Source: CAYUHJ01 sp964444365
GTDB lineage: Bacteria > Planctomycetota > Planctomycetia > Gemmatales > Gemmataceae
DNA: 64,000 nt
Assembly: GCA_964444365.1 (NCBI GenBank)
Contig: CAYUHJ010000006.1
Span: forward strand, 1 to 64,000
Direction: 5' to 3'
Position 1 is the stretch's first letter; every line of letters begins with the position of its first letter. Made by a program: the position numbers and the translations under genes. Of this stretch, positions 50,971 through 59,981 are shown piece after piece. A model generated the notes under the pieces. It was given only the letters and a program-made list of their open reading frames with translations. It searched no databases and was not told where the DNA came from.

Positions 50971-51276
50971 ACCCTCTCCCCTTGGGGGAGAGGGTGGCCG
51001 AAGGCCGGGTGAGGGGAAGACCCACAGGTGAGAACGCTTCCTGCAACACCAGAAGCTTCCTGACTCGGGAAGCCTTCCCCTCACCCCCAACCCCTCTCCC
51101 CCAAGGGGAGAGGGGAGGAAGATCGTTTGACCCTCTCCCCTTGGGGGAGAGGGTGGCCGAAGGCCGGGTGAGGGGAAGACCCCCTGGGTCGAGTCGCTTC
51201 CCACAAAACCAGAAGCGTCCTCACTGGGTGAAGCGTTCCCCTCACCCCCAACCCCTCTCCCCCACGGGGAGAGGGG
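50971..51276. repeat. Family I: two tandem copies of an inverted repeat
   Basis: Copy one (about 50971-51115) and copy two (about 51130-51276) each start ACCCTCTCCCCTTGGGGGAG, continue with a GGTGGCCGAAGGCCGGGTGAGG arm and end with the mirrored CCTCACCCCCAACCCCTCTCC. The spacers share GAAGC and TCCTCACT-type words, so the copies arose by duplication. No gene is supported in the 422-bp gap 50890-51311. Confidence 0.9.
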
Positions 51277-51311
51277 AGGAAGAAATCGAAATCAACTCGG
51301 TTCGGGATAAT

Positions 51312-51851
51312 CTACTCGCCACCCCGCCGCGCGAGGAACAATCGCGGCCCGGCGACCGCGCCCGGTTCGGATGCCACTTCCCGCACGTCGTACCCCGCCA
51401 GCACCCGCTCGATCACGGCGACTTCGTCCAGGCCGCCGGGGTGGCCGGTGTAGGCCATCGCGGACAGGATGCCGCCCGGCCGCAGCAACGCGAGCCCGGC
51501 CCGCAGTGCGGCTTCCGTGGACTCCGCAACGGTGCGGACGGACTTGTCCCCGCCGGGGAGGTAGCCGAGGTTGAACATCACGGCCCCGATGCGGCCGTGA
51601 TGTTCCATCGGAATGGCCGATGCGAGTTCGGCGTGGCTCCGCTGGGACAGCGTGACGTTCGCCAGCCCCCAGGCCGCCGTTCGCGCAATCGCTTCCGGCT
51701 GGATGTCGAACGCGAAGACGTGCCCCGCCGGGCCGACAATCCCCGACAAAAACCGGGTGTCGTGCCCGTTCCCCGCCGTGGCGTCGACCGCGGTTTCCCC
51801 CGGTCGCAGCACCTCCCGCACGGCGGCGTGGGCGTGTTCGGTCAGCCTCAC
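51312..51851 (-). CDS. MnmM/YtqB-like tRNA-modifying methyltransferase
   Basis: The 179-residue SAM-dependent enzyme has VDATAGNGHDTRFLSGIVG (motif I) and VMFNLGYLPGGDKSV, the block of the rRNA_methylase/YtqB family. In Bacillus the YtqB enzyme, now MnmM, methylates the nm5s2U wobble base of tRNA. GTG 51851 overlaps the stop of the upstream FAD oxidoreductase gene by GTGA, so the two are translationally coupled. The pairing of oxidoreductase and methyltransferase mirrors the two halves of MnmC. The substrate is inferred from family and context. Confidence 0.82.
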   Translation of the reverse strand: MRLTEHAHAAVREVLRPGETAVDATAGNGHDTRFLSGIVGPAGHVFAFDIQPEAIARTAAWGLANVTLSQRSHAELASAIPMEHHGRIGAVMFNLGYLPGGDKSVRTVAESTEAALRAGLALLRPGGILSAMAYTGHPGGLDEVAVIERVLAGYDVREVASEPGAVAGPRLFLARRGGE

Positions 51852-52876
51852 AGCCGCACCTCCGGGTCGATGTCCCCGGCCCCGCACAGGAACGCGGCGA
51901 ACTGCTCCGCGAAGAACGGGGCCGCGAGCGACCCCTTCGAGGCGAGCCCGTTGAAGAAGCCGATTCGGGCGCTCCGCGGGCTGACGCCGAGGGTCGGGTG
52001 CTTGACACGGATGATCGGCCGCACCGCCGCGTCGTGGGCGAGGACCTCGATCGGCGGCCGGACGAACTCCCGCAACCGGCCGAGGATCTCGTCGCGGGCG
52101 GCGGCCGTGGGGACGCAGTCGTGCGCGGCATGGTCGTAGGTCGCGCCCGTCCGGAACAGCCCGCCCCCGAGCGGAACCAGCCACACGCCGCGGTTCACGA
52201 TGCGGCTCTCGCCCAGGTCCGGGATGCGGACCGTGAGGATTTCCCCCTTCGCGGAATTGAACGCGACGCCGGGGAACCACGGGTTGCCGGCCGCCGAATA
52301 GCCTTCGCAGAACGTGAGCGTCTTCGCCGTCACCCCGAGCCGCGGCAGCCGGACGCCGTCGGCGGACGCATCCACGTCGCGGGCGGGGTCCACGCTCGCC
52401 GTCCGCACCTCGAACCGGTTCCGGGACGCGGCCAGGAAGCGGTCCGTCGCGAGTTGACGGGCGGTCGGGAACTGGCAGCCGCCGAACGGGGCGGCGAACC
52501 ACGCCGGGTCGACCGGCGGGCCCGGGTCGGCGACGAGGCCCAGAAACTCCGCGGTTTTGCGGGCGTCGTACACGCTCCGTTCGCGCTCGTCGGCGAACAG
52601 GCGGAGTTGCGGCCGGACCGCGAAGAAGCCCCCGCCGCACTCGGCTTCCGCCCGGCGGTAGAACTTGTCCGCCGCCGGCAGCAGGTCGTCGAGCCGCCAC
52701 GTCTTGACGAGCCGCTTCCCGGTGACGGGCGTGACCAGCCCGGCCGCGACCTTCGACGCCGTCGCACAGTCGTTCCGGTCCACGACCAGGACGCGCTCGC
52801 CCCGCCACCGGAGCGCCCACGTCAGGCACGTCCCCGCGAGCCCCTGGCCGACGACGATGTGGTCGAACGCGGTCAG
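51848..52876 (-). CDS. FAD-dependent oxidoreductase (DAO type), putative MnmC oxidase half
   Basis: The 342-residue product has DHIVVGQGLAGTCLTWALRWRGERVLVVD, the FAD-binding GxGxxG, then ASKVAAGLVTPVTGKRLVKTWRLDD, and near the end RSARIGFFNGLASKGSLAAP, as in DAO-family enzymes. In MnmC the same type of domain removes the carboxymethyl group from cmnm5s2U in tRNA. In frame with the FAD motif there is no ATG, GTG or TTG before the upstream stop; the first usable codon is a CTG at 52876. The coupled methyltransferase follows with a four-base overlap. Confidence 0.78.
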   Translation of the reverse strand: MTAFDHIVVGQGLAGTCLTWALRWRGERVLVVDRNDCATASKVAAGLVTPVTGKRLVKTWRLDDLLPAADKFYRRAEAECGGGFFAVRPQLRLFADERERSVYDARKTAEFLGLVADPGPPVDPAWFAAPFGGCQFPTARQLATDRFLAASRNRFEVRTASVDPARDVDASADGVRLPRLGVTAKTLTFCEGYSAAGNPWFPGVAFNSAKGEILTVRIPDLGESRIVNRGVWLVPLGGGLFRTGATYDHAAHDCVPTAAARDEILGRLREFVRPPIEVLAHDAAVRPIIRVKHPTLGVSPRSARIGFFNGLASKGSLAAPFFAEQFAAFLCGAGDIDPEVRL

Positions 52877-52945
52877 GCGCGGCCCCCCCGGCGTGTGCTA
52901 TACCACTTCAGTGTACCGGTCCGCCCGTCCTCACGAGATCGCCCC

Positions 52946-53782
52946 ATGCTCCGAGCCGCCGCCGTTCCGTTCGTTCTTGTCGTCTCCGTGGCGCTGGCCG
53001 CGGAGAAGAAGCCGGGCGAGGACAAGAAGTACGAGTCGCCGTACTCGGTCGCGTTCACGCACGCGGACCTGATCGGGGACATCACGTCCGGGAAGCGCGG
53101 CGCGGCCGGGGACGAGTCCAGCGTCCCGCACGCGGAATGGAACTCGAAGGCGGTCCGGGAGAAGTACGGCTCCTGGGGGCCGCCGGCGAAGCACTTCCCG
53201 CCCCCGGCGGGGGTCGCGGGCAAGTCCGCCGGCTGGAAGCGGGAGCGGGTCCTCGCCGTCGGGCTGCGGTACGTCGGGTACGGGTACCAGCACCACCACA
53301 TCCCGGACTGGCTGCCGCCCGACGACTGGCCGCACGGCGAGAAGGGCGGCCACCACGGCAAGGGCGTCGACTGCAGCAACTTCACGTCGTTCGTCTACAA
53401 CCTCGCGTTCGGGCTGAAGCCGTCCAGCGACATCAAGGCCCAGTCCGCCCTCAAGGAGTTCCCCGGCCCCGGCGACGGCCACGCGACCCCGGTCCGGCGG
53501 ATCGAGTTGCCGGACAGCTACGACGACTTCCCCAAGACGCTCCGGACCGGCGACCTGCTCTACGTGAAGAACCTGAAGGGGGAACTCGCCCACGTCGTGC
53601 TGTGGGTCGGGGCGATCGGGAAGTCGCCCAACGGGGTGCCGCTGATCCTCGACAGCCACGGCGACGGGGTGAAGGACTCGGACGGGCAGACGATCCCGTC
53701 CGGGGTCCACCTCCGGCCGTTCCGGGACAAGTCGTGGTACCACAAGAGCGCCAGCCACGCGATCCGGGTGTTCGCCGACTGA
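52946..53782 (+). CDS. Exported NlpC/P60-type cysteine peptidase-like protein
   Basis: The 278-residue product has a signal peptide (LRAAAVPFVLVVSVALAAE) and the NlpC/P60 layout: GVDCSNFTSFVYNLAFG with the Cys nucleophile at about residue 142, LRTGDLLYV, GELAHVVLWVG with the catalytic His near 216, and a following polar residue in LDSHGDG. Such enzymes cut peptide bonds in cell-wall peptides; in a planctomycete with little peptidoglycan the target is open. It is divergent from the oxidoreductase, with only 70 bases between the starts. Confidence 0.85.
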   Translation: MLRAAAVPFVLVVSVALAAEKKPGEDKKYESPYSVAFTHADLIGDITSGKRGAAGDESSVPHAEWNSKAVREKYGSWGPPAKHFPPPAGVAGKSAGWKRERVLAVGLRYVGYGYQHHHIPDWLPPDDWPHGEKGGHHGKGVDCSNFTSFVYNLAFGLKPSSDIKAQSALKEFPGPGDGHATPVRRIELPDSYDDFPKTLRTGDLLYVKNLKGELAHVVLWVGAIGKSPNGVPLILDSHGDGVKDSDGQTIPSGVHLRPFRDKSWYHKSASHAIRVFAD

Positions 53783-53792
53783 CCCCGGCCGG

Positions 53793-54074
53793 CTACTCCC
53801 GGAACGAGGCGAACGCGAACCCGAGCACGAGGGCGAACCCCCCGGCGACGAGGACGCGGGTCCGCCGCTTCGGGGCGGACGCCGCGCGGGCCGCCCGGAG
53901 CCGGGATTCGCACGGCCGGCACACGAGCAGCGGCGCGCCGTCGACCTGCGGCAGCGTCCGGATCGCGGCCAGCATCGTCGGGTTGTCGCGGGTGTCCGTC
54001 TCGACGAGGTAGGCGAAAATCCGGGCCGGGTCGAGTTCGGACCGGCAACACTGACACGAATACGCCGAACGCAT
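53793..54074 (-). CDS. Small zinc-ribbon protein with one C-terminal membrane span
   Basis: The 93-residue product has two Cys pairs, CQCC near residue 8 and CRPC near residue 54, that could form a zinc ribbon, a basic stretch (ASAPKRRTRV) and a C-terminal span (VLVAGGFALVLGFAFASF). ATG 54074 is chosen because the upstream extension has no protein character. It is convergent with the NlpC/P60 gene, ten bases apart. Function is unknown. Confidence 0.65.
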   Translation of the reverse strand: MRSAYSCQCCRSELDPARIFAYLVETDTRDNPTMLAAIRTLPQVDGAPLLVCRPCESRLRAARAASAPKRRTRVLVAGGFALVLGFAFASFRE

Positions 54075-54242
54075 GGCCGAAAACTCCGCCGCGTGGCCGC
54101 TGGGGTGAAGGGGCACGCCGCCCGCGGGTGACGGGTGCCGCTGTGGGAGGGATTGCACGGTGCGTGCACAAGGATAGCACGCAAATCCGCCGGGCGGAAC
54201 CGGAAGTCCGCGGCGGGTGTCCCTACGGGTTTTTCGCAACAT

Positions 54243-54300
54243 ACTGACACTGGCACTGACACTGCTTTCACTTGAATGCAGTGACGGTGTCGGTGTCAGT
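54243..54300. repeat. Imperfect palindrome downstream of the esterase gene
   Basis: The arms 54243-54265 (ACTGACACTGGCACTGACAC...) and 54278-54300 pair at about 19 of 23 positions. Each arm is made of short ACTGACAC-type repeats. It starts six bases from the esterase stop codon and may be a terminator. Confidence 0.75.
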
Positions 54301-54305
54301 GCAGA

Positions 54306-55187
54306 CTACTTCCCGGCTTCGGGCAGGAACTTCTGCTCCGCGAGCCACTCCAGCGACCGCTTCTGCCAGGCGTCCCACATCGGCCCCTTGTACCCGTTGA
54401 GCCCGTGCCCGCCGGTCGGCAGTTCGAGGTATTCGACGGGGACCTTCTCGGCCGTCAGCGCGTCGCGGAACAACTGACTGTGCTCGGGCACGACGACGCG
54501 GTCGTCCTTGGCGTGGGCCAGGAACGTCGGCGGGGTCTTGGCGGTGACCTGGAGTTCGTTGGAGAACAGCTTGACGAGTTTCTCGTCGGGCTTCTCGCCG
54601 AGCAAGTTCTTCCGCGACCCGCCGTGCCCCTTCTCGCCCATCGAGACGACGGGGTACACGAGGATCGCGAAGTCCGGCCGGCTGCTGACTTTCTCGACGG
54701 CGTCGTCCGCCTTCGGGTTGCCGTCGTCGAAGTGCGTGGCGGCGGTGCTGGCGAGGTGGCCGCCGGCCGAGAAGCCGACGATGCCGACCTTCGCGGGGTC
54801 GACGCCCCAGGCCTTCGCGTTCGCCCGGACGGTCCGGATCGCCCGCTGGGCGTCGAGCAGCGGCACGAACGACCGGCCCTTCGGCAGGCGGTACTCCAGC
54901 ACCACGCCCGTGATCCCGTGCCCGTTCAGCCACTTCGCGATGCCGTGCCCCTCGGGGCCGGAGACGAGCACCCCGTACCCGCCGCCGGGGCAGATGACCG
55001 CGGCCGTCCCGTTCGGCTTCTCCGGCTTGTGAACGGTGATGAAGGCGTCACCGGTCTCGAACTTGCCGTCCCCGACGGGGGCGTTGCCGTTCCAGAGCTT
55101 CAGCTTCTCGGGGGCGTCGGCGGCGGTGCCGGGCGGACCCAGGGCGAGGATCGCCAGGGCCGCGAGCAGGGGTCGGGGGGTTCGCAT
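54306..55187 (-). CDS. Exported alpha/beta-hydrolase (carbohydrate-esterase or BD-FAE type)
   Basis: The 293-residue product has a signal peptide (PLLAALAILALGPPGTAADA), the oxyanion-hole motif CPGGGYGVL, the nucleophile elbow GFSAGGHLAS, the acid in AKDDRVV and the catalytic His in LPTGGHGLNGY. The order fits acetyl-/feruloyl-type esterases such as those linked to plant-polysaccharide degradation. ATG 55187 begins the signal peptide. Confidence 0.87.
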   Translation of the reverse strand: MRTPRPLLAALAILALGPPGTAADAPEKLKLWNGNAPVGDGKFETGDAFITVHKPEKPNGTAAVICPGGGYGVLVSGPEGHGIAKWLNGHGITGVVLEYRLPKGRSFVPLLDAQRAIRTVRANAKAWGVDPAKVGIVGFSAGGHLASTAATHFDDGNPKADDAVEKVSSRPDFAILVYPVVSMGEKGHGGSRKNLLGEKPDEKLVKLFSNELQVTAKTPPTFLAHAKDDRVVVPEHSQLFRDALTAEKVPVEYLELPTGGHGLNGYKGPMWDAWQKRSLEWLAEQKFLPEAGK

Positions 55188-55213
55188 CGCGTTCTCCGGG
55201 GGAGGGTTTCGTC

Positions 55214-55306
55214 GGGTGGGTCGAGCCGCGTCGGCGAAGACCCACCGGTTTCGGAACGAGCGATTGCCATGCTGGTGGGTCTTCGCCGAAGCGGCTCGAC
55301 CCACCC
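55214..55306. repeat. Family G palindrome
   Basis: Arms 55214-55246 and 55274-55306 (GGGTGGGTCGAGCCGCGTC...) match with one mismatch, around a 27-base spacer. It fills the gap between the Aas-like gene and the esterase gene. Confidence 0.9.
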
Positions 55307-55314
55307 TACGAGCT

Positions 55315-57624
55315 TCACCGGGCCACGGCCTTCGCCAGGTCGCCGACGGCCTTCAGGTCGAGCTTGCCGCTGCCGAGCACGGGGAACGACTCGACGGCGT
55401 AGCAATCGCGGACGTCCGGAATCCACAGGTTCGGCAGGCCGCGGTCCCGCAGTTTCGCGAACGCGCCGGGAAGTTCCGTGGCGAGGCCGGCGAGGTGCAG
55501 GACCACGACCCGCTCGCCGCGCTTCTCGTCCGGGACGGCGGCGACCACCAGGACGCGGTCGTCGTGCTTGCCGAGCACGTCGTGCAGTTCGTCGTCGAGC
55601 CGTTCCAGGGGCACCATTTCCCCGGCGATCTTCGCGAACCGGCTGACCCGCCCCGTGATGCGGATGAAGCCGTCCTCCTGCACGAGGCCGATGTCCCCGG
55701 AGATGTACCACCCGTCGCGGATCACCTCGGCGGTCTTGGCCGGCTGCTTCCAGTACCCGAGCATCACGTTCGGCCCCTTCACGCCGAGCAGCCCCTCCGT
55801 GGCCGGCGGCAGGGGTTGCTTCGTGTCCGGGTCGAACGCCCGGGGGCAGACGCCGGGGATCGGCTGGCCGACCGTGCCCATCGCGTTCGCGCGGAACGTC
55901 ACGCCGCCGGACACGCAGTCGGGGAGGTTGGTGCTCACCACGGGGGACAGTTCGGTGCAGCCGTACCCTTCGAGCGGGAGCACGCCGAACTTCGCGCGGA
56001 ACTCCTCGGCCAGTTTCACCGGCAGTTTCTCGGCCCCGCAGATGAGCAGCCGGAGGGTCGTGAAGTCGTCCGGGCCGCACCGCCGGAGGTAAAACCGCAG
56101 GAACGTCGCGGTGCCGAGCATGATCGTGCAGCGGTGGGTGCGGCACAGGTCGCCGACCTCCTTCGCCTGCCGCGGGTCCGGGAAGTAGACGGCCCGCATC
56201 GCGACGATGAGCGGGGCCCACAGGCAGACGGTGAACCCGAACGTGTGGAAGAACGGCAGCGTCGCGAGCATCGTGTCGCGGCGGGAGAAGTCCACCCCGC
56301 GGCGGAAGCTCTCGGCGTTCGCGGTGACGTTGCGGTAGCTCAGCATCACGCCCTTGGGCTCGCCGGTGCTGCCGCTGGAAAAGAGGATCGTGAGCACGTC
56401 GTCCGGCTTCGCCCGGTGAGCCCCGGTGAGGCGGACGAGCGCCCACGCGGGCAGCAGCAGAACCGCCGCGAGCGCGAGGGCCTTCGACAGCCCCGAGATG
56501 CCCGCGAGCGCGTCTTCGAGGTGAATCACCCGCACGCCCGCCGGCACGTCCAGCGGCACCCGCGAGAGGAACAGTTTCGCCGTCAGGATGGTCCGGATCT
56601 CGGCCTGCGCGACCGCGGACCGCAGCGACTCCGGGCCGGCCGTGTAGTTGAGGTTGACCGACGCCTTGCCCAGGAAACTGAGCGCGACGTTCGTCAGCGT
56701 CGAGCCGGTGCCGGTGGGCAGCCACACGCCGATCACGGGGTCCGGGCCGAGTTCGCGCCTCAGCCAGCGGCTCAGGCACCACACCCCGGCGAGGGCGATC
56801 GGCCACGACAGCTTCCGCTCGCGTCCGGTGGCCATGTCCACGAACGCGGTCCGCCGGAGGTTCCGCCACCGGGACGCTTCCCGCACGAACGTCTGGTGGA
56901 CCAGCGGCATCCGGCCGCTTTCCGCGACCCAGCAGTCCGCCCCGCACTCGACGACGGCGGCCCGCACCTCGGCGGCGGGGGTCGTGCCCGGCAGCGGCTT
57001 CCCGAACCAGACCGTCACCCGCCGGCGGAACTCCGTCGGCCACTTCCGGAACGGCCCGTTCCCCGAGTAGCTCGGCAGCGTGCCCCACAGGTTGTCGAGG
57101 TACGTCGGCACGATCGTGACGTCCCGGCCGGACTGCTTGATCGCCTTCTCGATCCCCCGGCCGAACGGCCGCAGCTGGCCGTTCCGCGTCAGCCCGCCCT
57201 CGGCGAAGATCACGACCGCCTCGCCGGCCGCGAGCTTCTTCGCCGCCAGTTCCAGGGCTTCCGCGATGGCGTGCGGCCCCCGGCTCTTCACCGTGACGAG
57301 CCGGTGCCGGGCGAACGACAGGCCGAACCGCAGCACCGGGTTGGCGAAGAACCCGCCCCAGATGACGAACGTCACGGGCCGCGGGCTGACCGCCCAGAAG
57401 ATCAGCCAGTCCACGAACGTGACGTGGTTCGAGACGATCAGCACCGGCCCGGCGAGCGGGACGTGCTCCCGCCCGCGGACGGTCAGGCGGTACAGCGCGT
57501 GCGCGATCACCCACATCACCGGCCGGATCAGCGGCGACGCGAACCACGCGGCGGCGACGTACAGCACGCCGACCGCGAACCCCGCGGCGAACACACCGGC
57601 GATGTCGGAGAAGTCGTCGGGCAT
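55315..57624 (-). CDS. Aas-like acyltransferase / acyl-ACP synthetase fusion
   Basis: The 769-residue product joins a PlsC-type acyltransferase (NHVTFVDW, residues about 68-75; FAEGGLTRNGQLRPFGRG) with an AMP-binding ligase (FSSGSTGEPKGVMLSY at about 413, GYGCTELSPVVS, WYISGDIG, GSGKLDLKAVGDL). E. coli Aas reacylates lysophospholipids using free fatty acids in this way. Hydrophobic segments in the N-terminal and middle regions place it in the inner membrane. It could instead be a planctomycete variant without lysophospholipid role. ATG 57624 is used; a GTG three codons earlier is possible. Confidence 0.88.
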   Translation of the reverse strand: MPDDFSDIAGVFAAGFAVGVLYVAAAWFASPLIRPVMWVIAHALYRLTVRGREHVPLAGPVLIVSNHVTFVDWLIFWAVSPRPVTFVIWGGFFANPVLRFGLSFARHRLVTVKSRGPHAIAEALELAAKKLAAGEAVVIFAEGGLTRNGQLRPFGRGIEKAIKQSGRDVTIVPTYLDNLWGTLPSYSGNGPFRKWPTEFRRRVTVWFGKPLPGTTPAAEVRAAVVECGADCWVAESGRMPLVHQTFVREASRWRNLRRTAFVDMATGRERKLSWPIALAGVWCLSRWLRRELGPDPVIGVWLPTGTGSTLTNVALSFLGKASVNLNYTAGPESLRSAVAQAEIRTILTAKLFLSRVPLDVPAGVRVIHLEDALAGISGLSKALALAAVLLLPAWALVRLTGAHRAKPDDVLTILFSSGSTGEPKGVMLSYRNVTANAESFRRGVDFSRRDTMLATLPFFHTFGFTVCLWAPLIVAMRAVYFPDPRQAKEVGDLCRTHRCTIMLGTATFLRFYLRRCGPDDFTTLRLLICGAEKLPVKLAEEFRAKFGVLPLEGYGCTELSPVVSTNLPDCVSGGVTFRANAMGTVGQPIPGVCPRAFDPDTKQPLPPATEGLLGVKGPNVMLGYWKQPAKTAEVIRDGWYISGDIGLVQEDGFIRITGRVSRFAKIAGEMVPLERLDDELHDVLGKHDDRVLVVAAVPDEKRGERVVVLHLAGLATELPGAFAKLRDRGLPNLWIPDVRDCYAVESFPVLGSGKLDLKAVGDLAKAVAR

Positions 57625-57700
57625 CCGCGTCACCCCGTCACCGTGTCACCCCGTCACCCGGTCATCTTGCGAAGCCCCCCGCCGAGCGTACACTGCCCCG

Positions 57701-59311
57701 GTGGAAACGACGCCGCCGTCCGCCTACGCCCCGTTCCGCCGGCCGGTGTTCCGCTGGCTGTGGCTCGCCAACCTCGCGTCGAACGTCGGGGTGTGGGTCC
57801 AGACGGTCGGCGCGGCGTGGCTCATGTCCGACCTGTCGACGGAACCGCTGTACGTCGCGCTGATCCAGTCCGCCGGGCTGCTGCCGTTCTTCCTGCTGGC
57901 GCTGCCGTCCGGGGCGCTCGCGGACATCCTCGACCGCCGGCACATGCTGCTGGCCGCGCAAGTCTGGATGTTCCTCGTCGCGGTGGTGCTCGCCGCCGTC
58001 ACGCTCCTGGGGGTCATCGGCCCGTGGGGGCTGCTCGGGCTGACGTTCCTCATCGGCATCGGCACCGCGCTCAACGCCCCGGCGTTCCAGGCGCTCACGC
58101 CGGACCTGGTGCCGAAGGAAGAGGTGCCGTCCGCGATTGCTCTCAACAGCATGTCGATGAACATGGCCCGCGCCGTCGGCCCGGCGATCGGGGGGGTGCT
58201 GGTCGCGGCGGCGGGGCCGGGGGCGGCGTTCGTCCTGAACGCCGTCACGTACACCGGCGTGATCGCGGTACTCGCGCTGTGGCGGAAACCTGCGGAGGAA
58301 AGCACGCTGCCGGCCGAGCGACTCTTCGGCGCGATGCGGGTCGGCGTGCGGTACGTCCGCCACTCGCCGCCGTTCCGGGCGGTGTTGGTCCGCGCGTCCG
58401 CCTTCGTGCTCGGCGGCAGCGGGTTGTGGGCGCTCTTGCCCGTCGTGGTGCGAACCGACCCGAGCCGGGGGCCGCTGGAGTACGGCATCCTGCTCGGGTG
58501 CCTGGGGGCCGGAGCGGTGGGCGGGGCGCTGTTGCTGCCCGTGTTCACGCGCCGCCTGTCGGCGGATCGGCTCGTCGACGCGGGCACGCTCGTGTTCGCG
58601 GCGGCGGCGGCGGTGGTGGCCCTGGTGCCGGAATTCTGGCTGTGGTGCGTCGTCCTCGTCCCGGCCGGAACCGCGTGGCTGACGGGGCTGACCCGGCTCA
58701 ACGCGGCGGCGCAGGCGGTGCTTCCCCGGTGGGTGCGGGCGCGGGCGTTGTCCGTCTTTCTGATCGTGTTCTTCGGCGGGATCGCGGCGGGCAGTGCCCT
58801 CTGGGGCGGCGTCGCCAACGAGATCGGCGGGGAACACGCCCTGCTCGCCTCGGCCGTCGCGACCGGGCTCGGCGTGCTCACCGGCCTGCGGTTCAGCCTG
58901 CACCAGCCTGCGGGCGTGGACCTGAGCCCGTCCCGCCACTGGCCGGAGCCGCACACCGGCCACGACTTCGACGGCGGCCGCGGCCCGGTGCTGGTGACGA
59001 TCACCTACCGAATCCGTCCGGACGACGTGCCCGCGTTCCTGAACGCCCTGCAACCCCTCCGGCTCGCCCGACTCCGCGGCGGGGCCGTGCGGTGGGACAT
59101 TTTCGAGGACGCCGCCGACGCGGACCGGTTCGTCGAAACCTTCCTCGTCGAGTCGTGGGTCGAACACCTCCGCCAGCACGAGCGCGTCACCGAGGCGGAC
59201 AAGAAGGTTCAGGAGCACGTCAACTCGTTCCACCAGGGTGACGCGCCGCCGGCGGTGGCGCACCTCGTCTCCGCACGGCGCGGGGTGCCGCGGACGGCAG
59301 GGGAGTTGTGA
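57701..59311 (+). CDS. MFS transporter (MFS_3 / EntS-like) with C-terminal alpha-beta domain
   Basis: The 536-residue product starts with GTG and has about eleven spans, including FRWLWLANLASNVGVWVQTVGAAWLM and SGALADILDRRHMLL, the MFS loop. The final 140 residues are soluble (PVLVTITYRIRPDDVPAFLNAL, WDIFEDAADADRFVETFLVESW) and resemble an antibiotic-biosynthesis-monooxygenase-like ferredoxin fold, as seen in the MFS_3 family. Siderophore or small-molecule export is likely for the family. It is divergent from the Aas-like gene. Confidence 0.88.
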   Translation: METTPPSAYAPFRRPVFRWLWLANLASNVGVWVQTVGAAWLMSDLSTEPLYVALIQSAGLLPFFLLALPSGALADILDRRHMLLAAQVWMFLVAVVLAAVTLLGVIGPWGLLGLTFLIGIGTALNAPAFQALTPDLVPKEEVPSAIALNSMSMNMARAVGPAIGGVLVAAAGPGAAFVLNAVTYTGVIAVLALWRKPAEESTLPAERLFGAMRVGVRYVRHSPPFRAVLVRASAFVLGGSGLWALLPVVVRTDPSRGPLEYGILLGCLGAGAVGGALLLPVFTRRLSADRLVDAGTLVFAAAAAVVALVPEFWLWCVVLVPAGTAWLTGLTRLNAAAQAVLPRWVRARALSVFLIVFFGGIAAGSALWGGVANEIGGEHALLASAVATGLGVLTGLRFSLHQPAGVDLSPSRHWPEPHTGHDFDGGRGPVLVTITYRIRPDDVPAFLNALQPLRLARLRGGAVRWDIFEDAADADRFVETFLVESWVEHLRQHERVTEADKKVQEHVNSFHQGDAPPAVAHLVSARRGVPRTAGEL

Positions 59312-59337
59312 CCGAACTCGGTGTGAGGAAGGGTGAT

Positions 59338-59769
59338 TCAGTAGCGATTGTTGGGGTCTTCGACGACCCGCCCCACTTCTTCGGATCTTAACATCGCCCG
59401 ACAGGTCAGTGCGTAGAAGCGGTTCGCCAGTTCATCGCTTGCCGCGAGGTCGCCGACGTATCCCGCCGTTTGCAACACGGCATACACGCCGATTTCCTGG
59501 ATGCCGTCCGGTTCGATCGGGTCGACCCAAGTGCCGCTCCCGAGCTTGTGGCGTCCACAGGTGCCGGTCCACCACATGTTCCGGGCGTTTTCGTGGTAGA
59601 CGAGTTTGATCAGGAGTTCCGGCGAGCCGTCGACGAGTTCCCATTCCAGGCCGTCGATCCGCATCAAAGTCGCGAGCAGGGTATCCCCCGTCAGTTCCTC
59701 GTAGCGGTCGGCGGCGATGGCAAACTGACCGGCGGCGATCAAGCCGGCCAGTGTCGGATCGGCATCCAT
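59338..59769 (-). CDS. Hypothetical protein
   Basis: The 143-residue product is acidic, with ELTGDTLLATLMRIDGLEWELVDGSPELLIKLVYHENARNMWW-like mixed helical and beta parts and several conserved-looking Trp residues. It ends in EEVGRVVEDPNNRY. No domain is recognised. It is convergent with the MFS gene and followed upstream by a family A repeat. Confidence 0.65.
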   Translation of the reverse strand: MDADPTLAGLIAAGQFAIAADRYEELTGDTLLATLMRIDGLEWELVDGSPELLIKLVYHENARNMWWTGTCGRHKLGSGTWVDPIEPDGIQEIGVYAVLQTAGYVGDLAASDELANRFYALTCRAMLRSEEVGRVVEDPNNRY

Positions 59770-59799
59770 CCGATTCGCTCCGCTGGAAACTGCACCTTC

Positions 59800-59927
59800 G
59801 AGAGCCGCGACCGCGAGGGAGCGGCCGCTTCCCGAGTCAAACCGCGCCCCTTCTGGCGGAAGTCTGCCACCCAGAACATTGCCGCTTCGCTGTTGAGCCG
59901 GCCGCTCCCTTGCGGTCGCGGCTCTCG
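59800..59927. repeat. Family A dispersed palindrome, copy 5
   Basis: The arms 59800-59828 and 59899-59927 start GAGAGCCGCGACCGCGAGG and mirror at the far end. The spacer shares a GCTTCC[C/T]GGGTC-type word with the 31060 copy. It is the only copy between divergent genes and may lie in or near a promoter region. Confidence 0.9.
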
Positions 59928-59981
59928 TCAGGCGCTGCTATCATAGAGGGTATTCCGCCGAATCTCGTTCACGGACCGACC

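Noticed and set aside
50971..51276. Possible CRISPR array because of tandem repeated blocks
   Set aside because: There are only two copies of a 140-bp inverted-repeat unit with similar interiors, no short regular repeats with unique spacers, and no cas genes.
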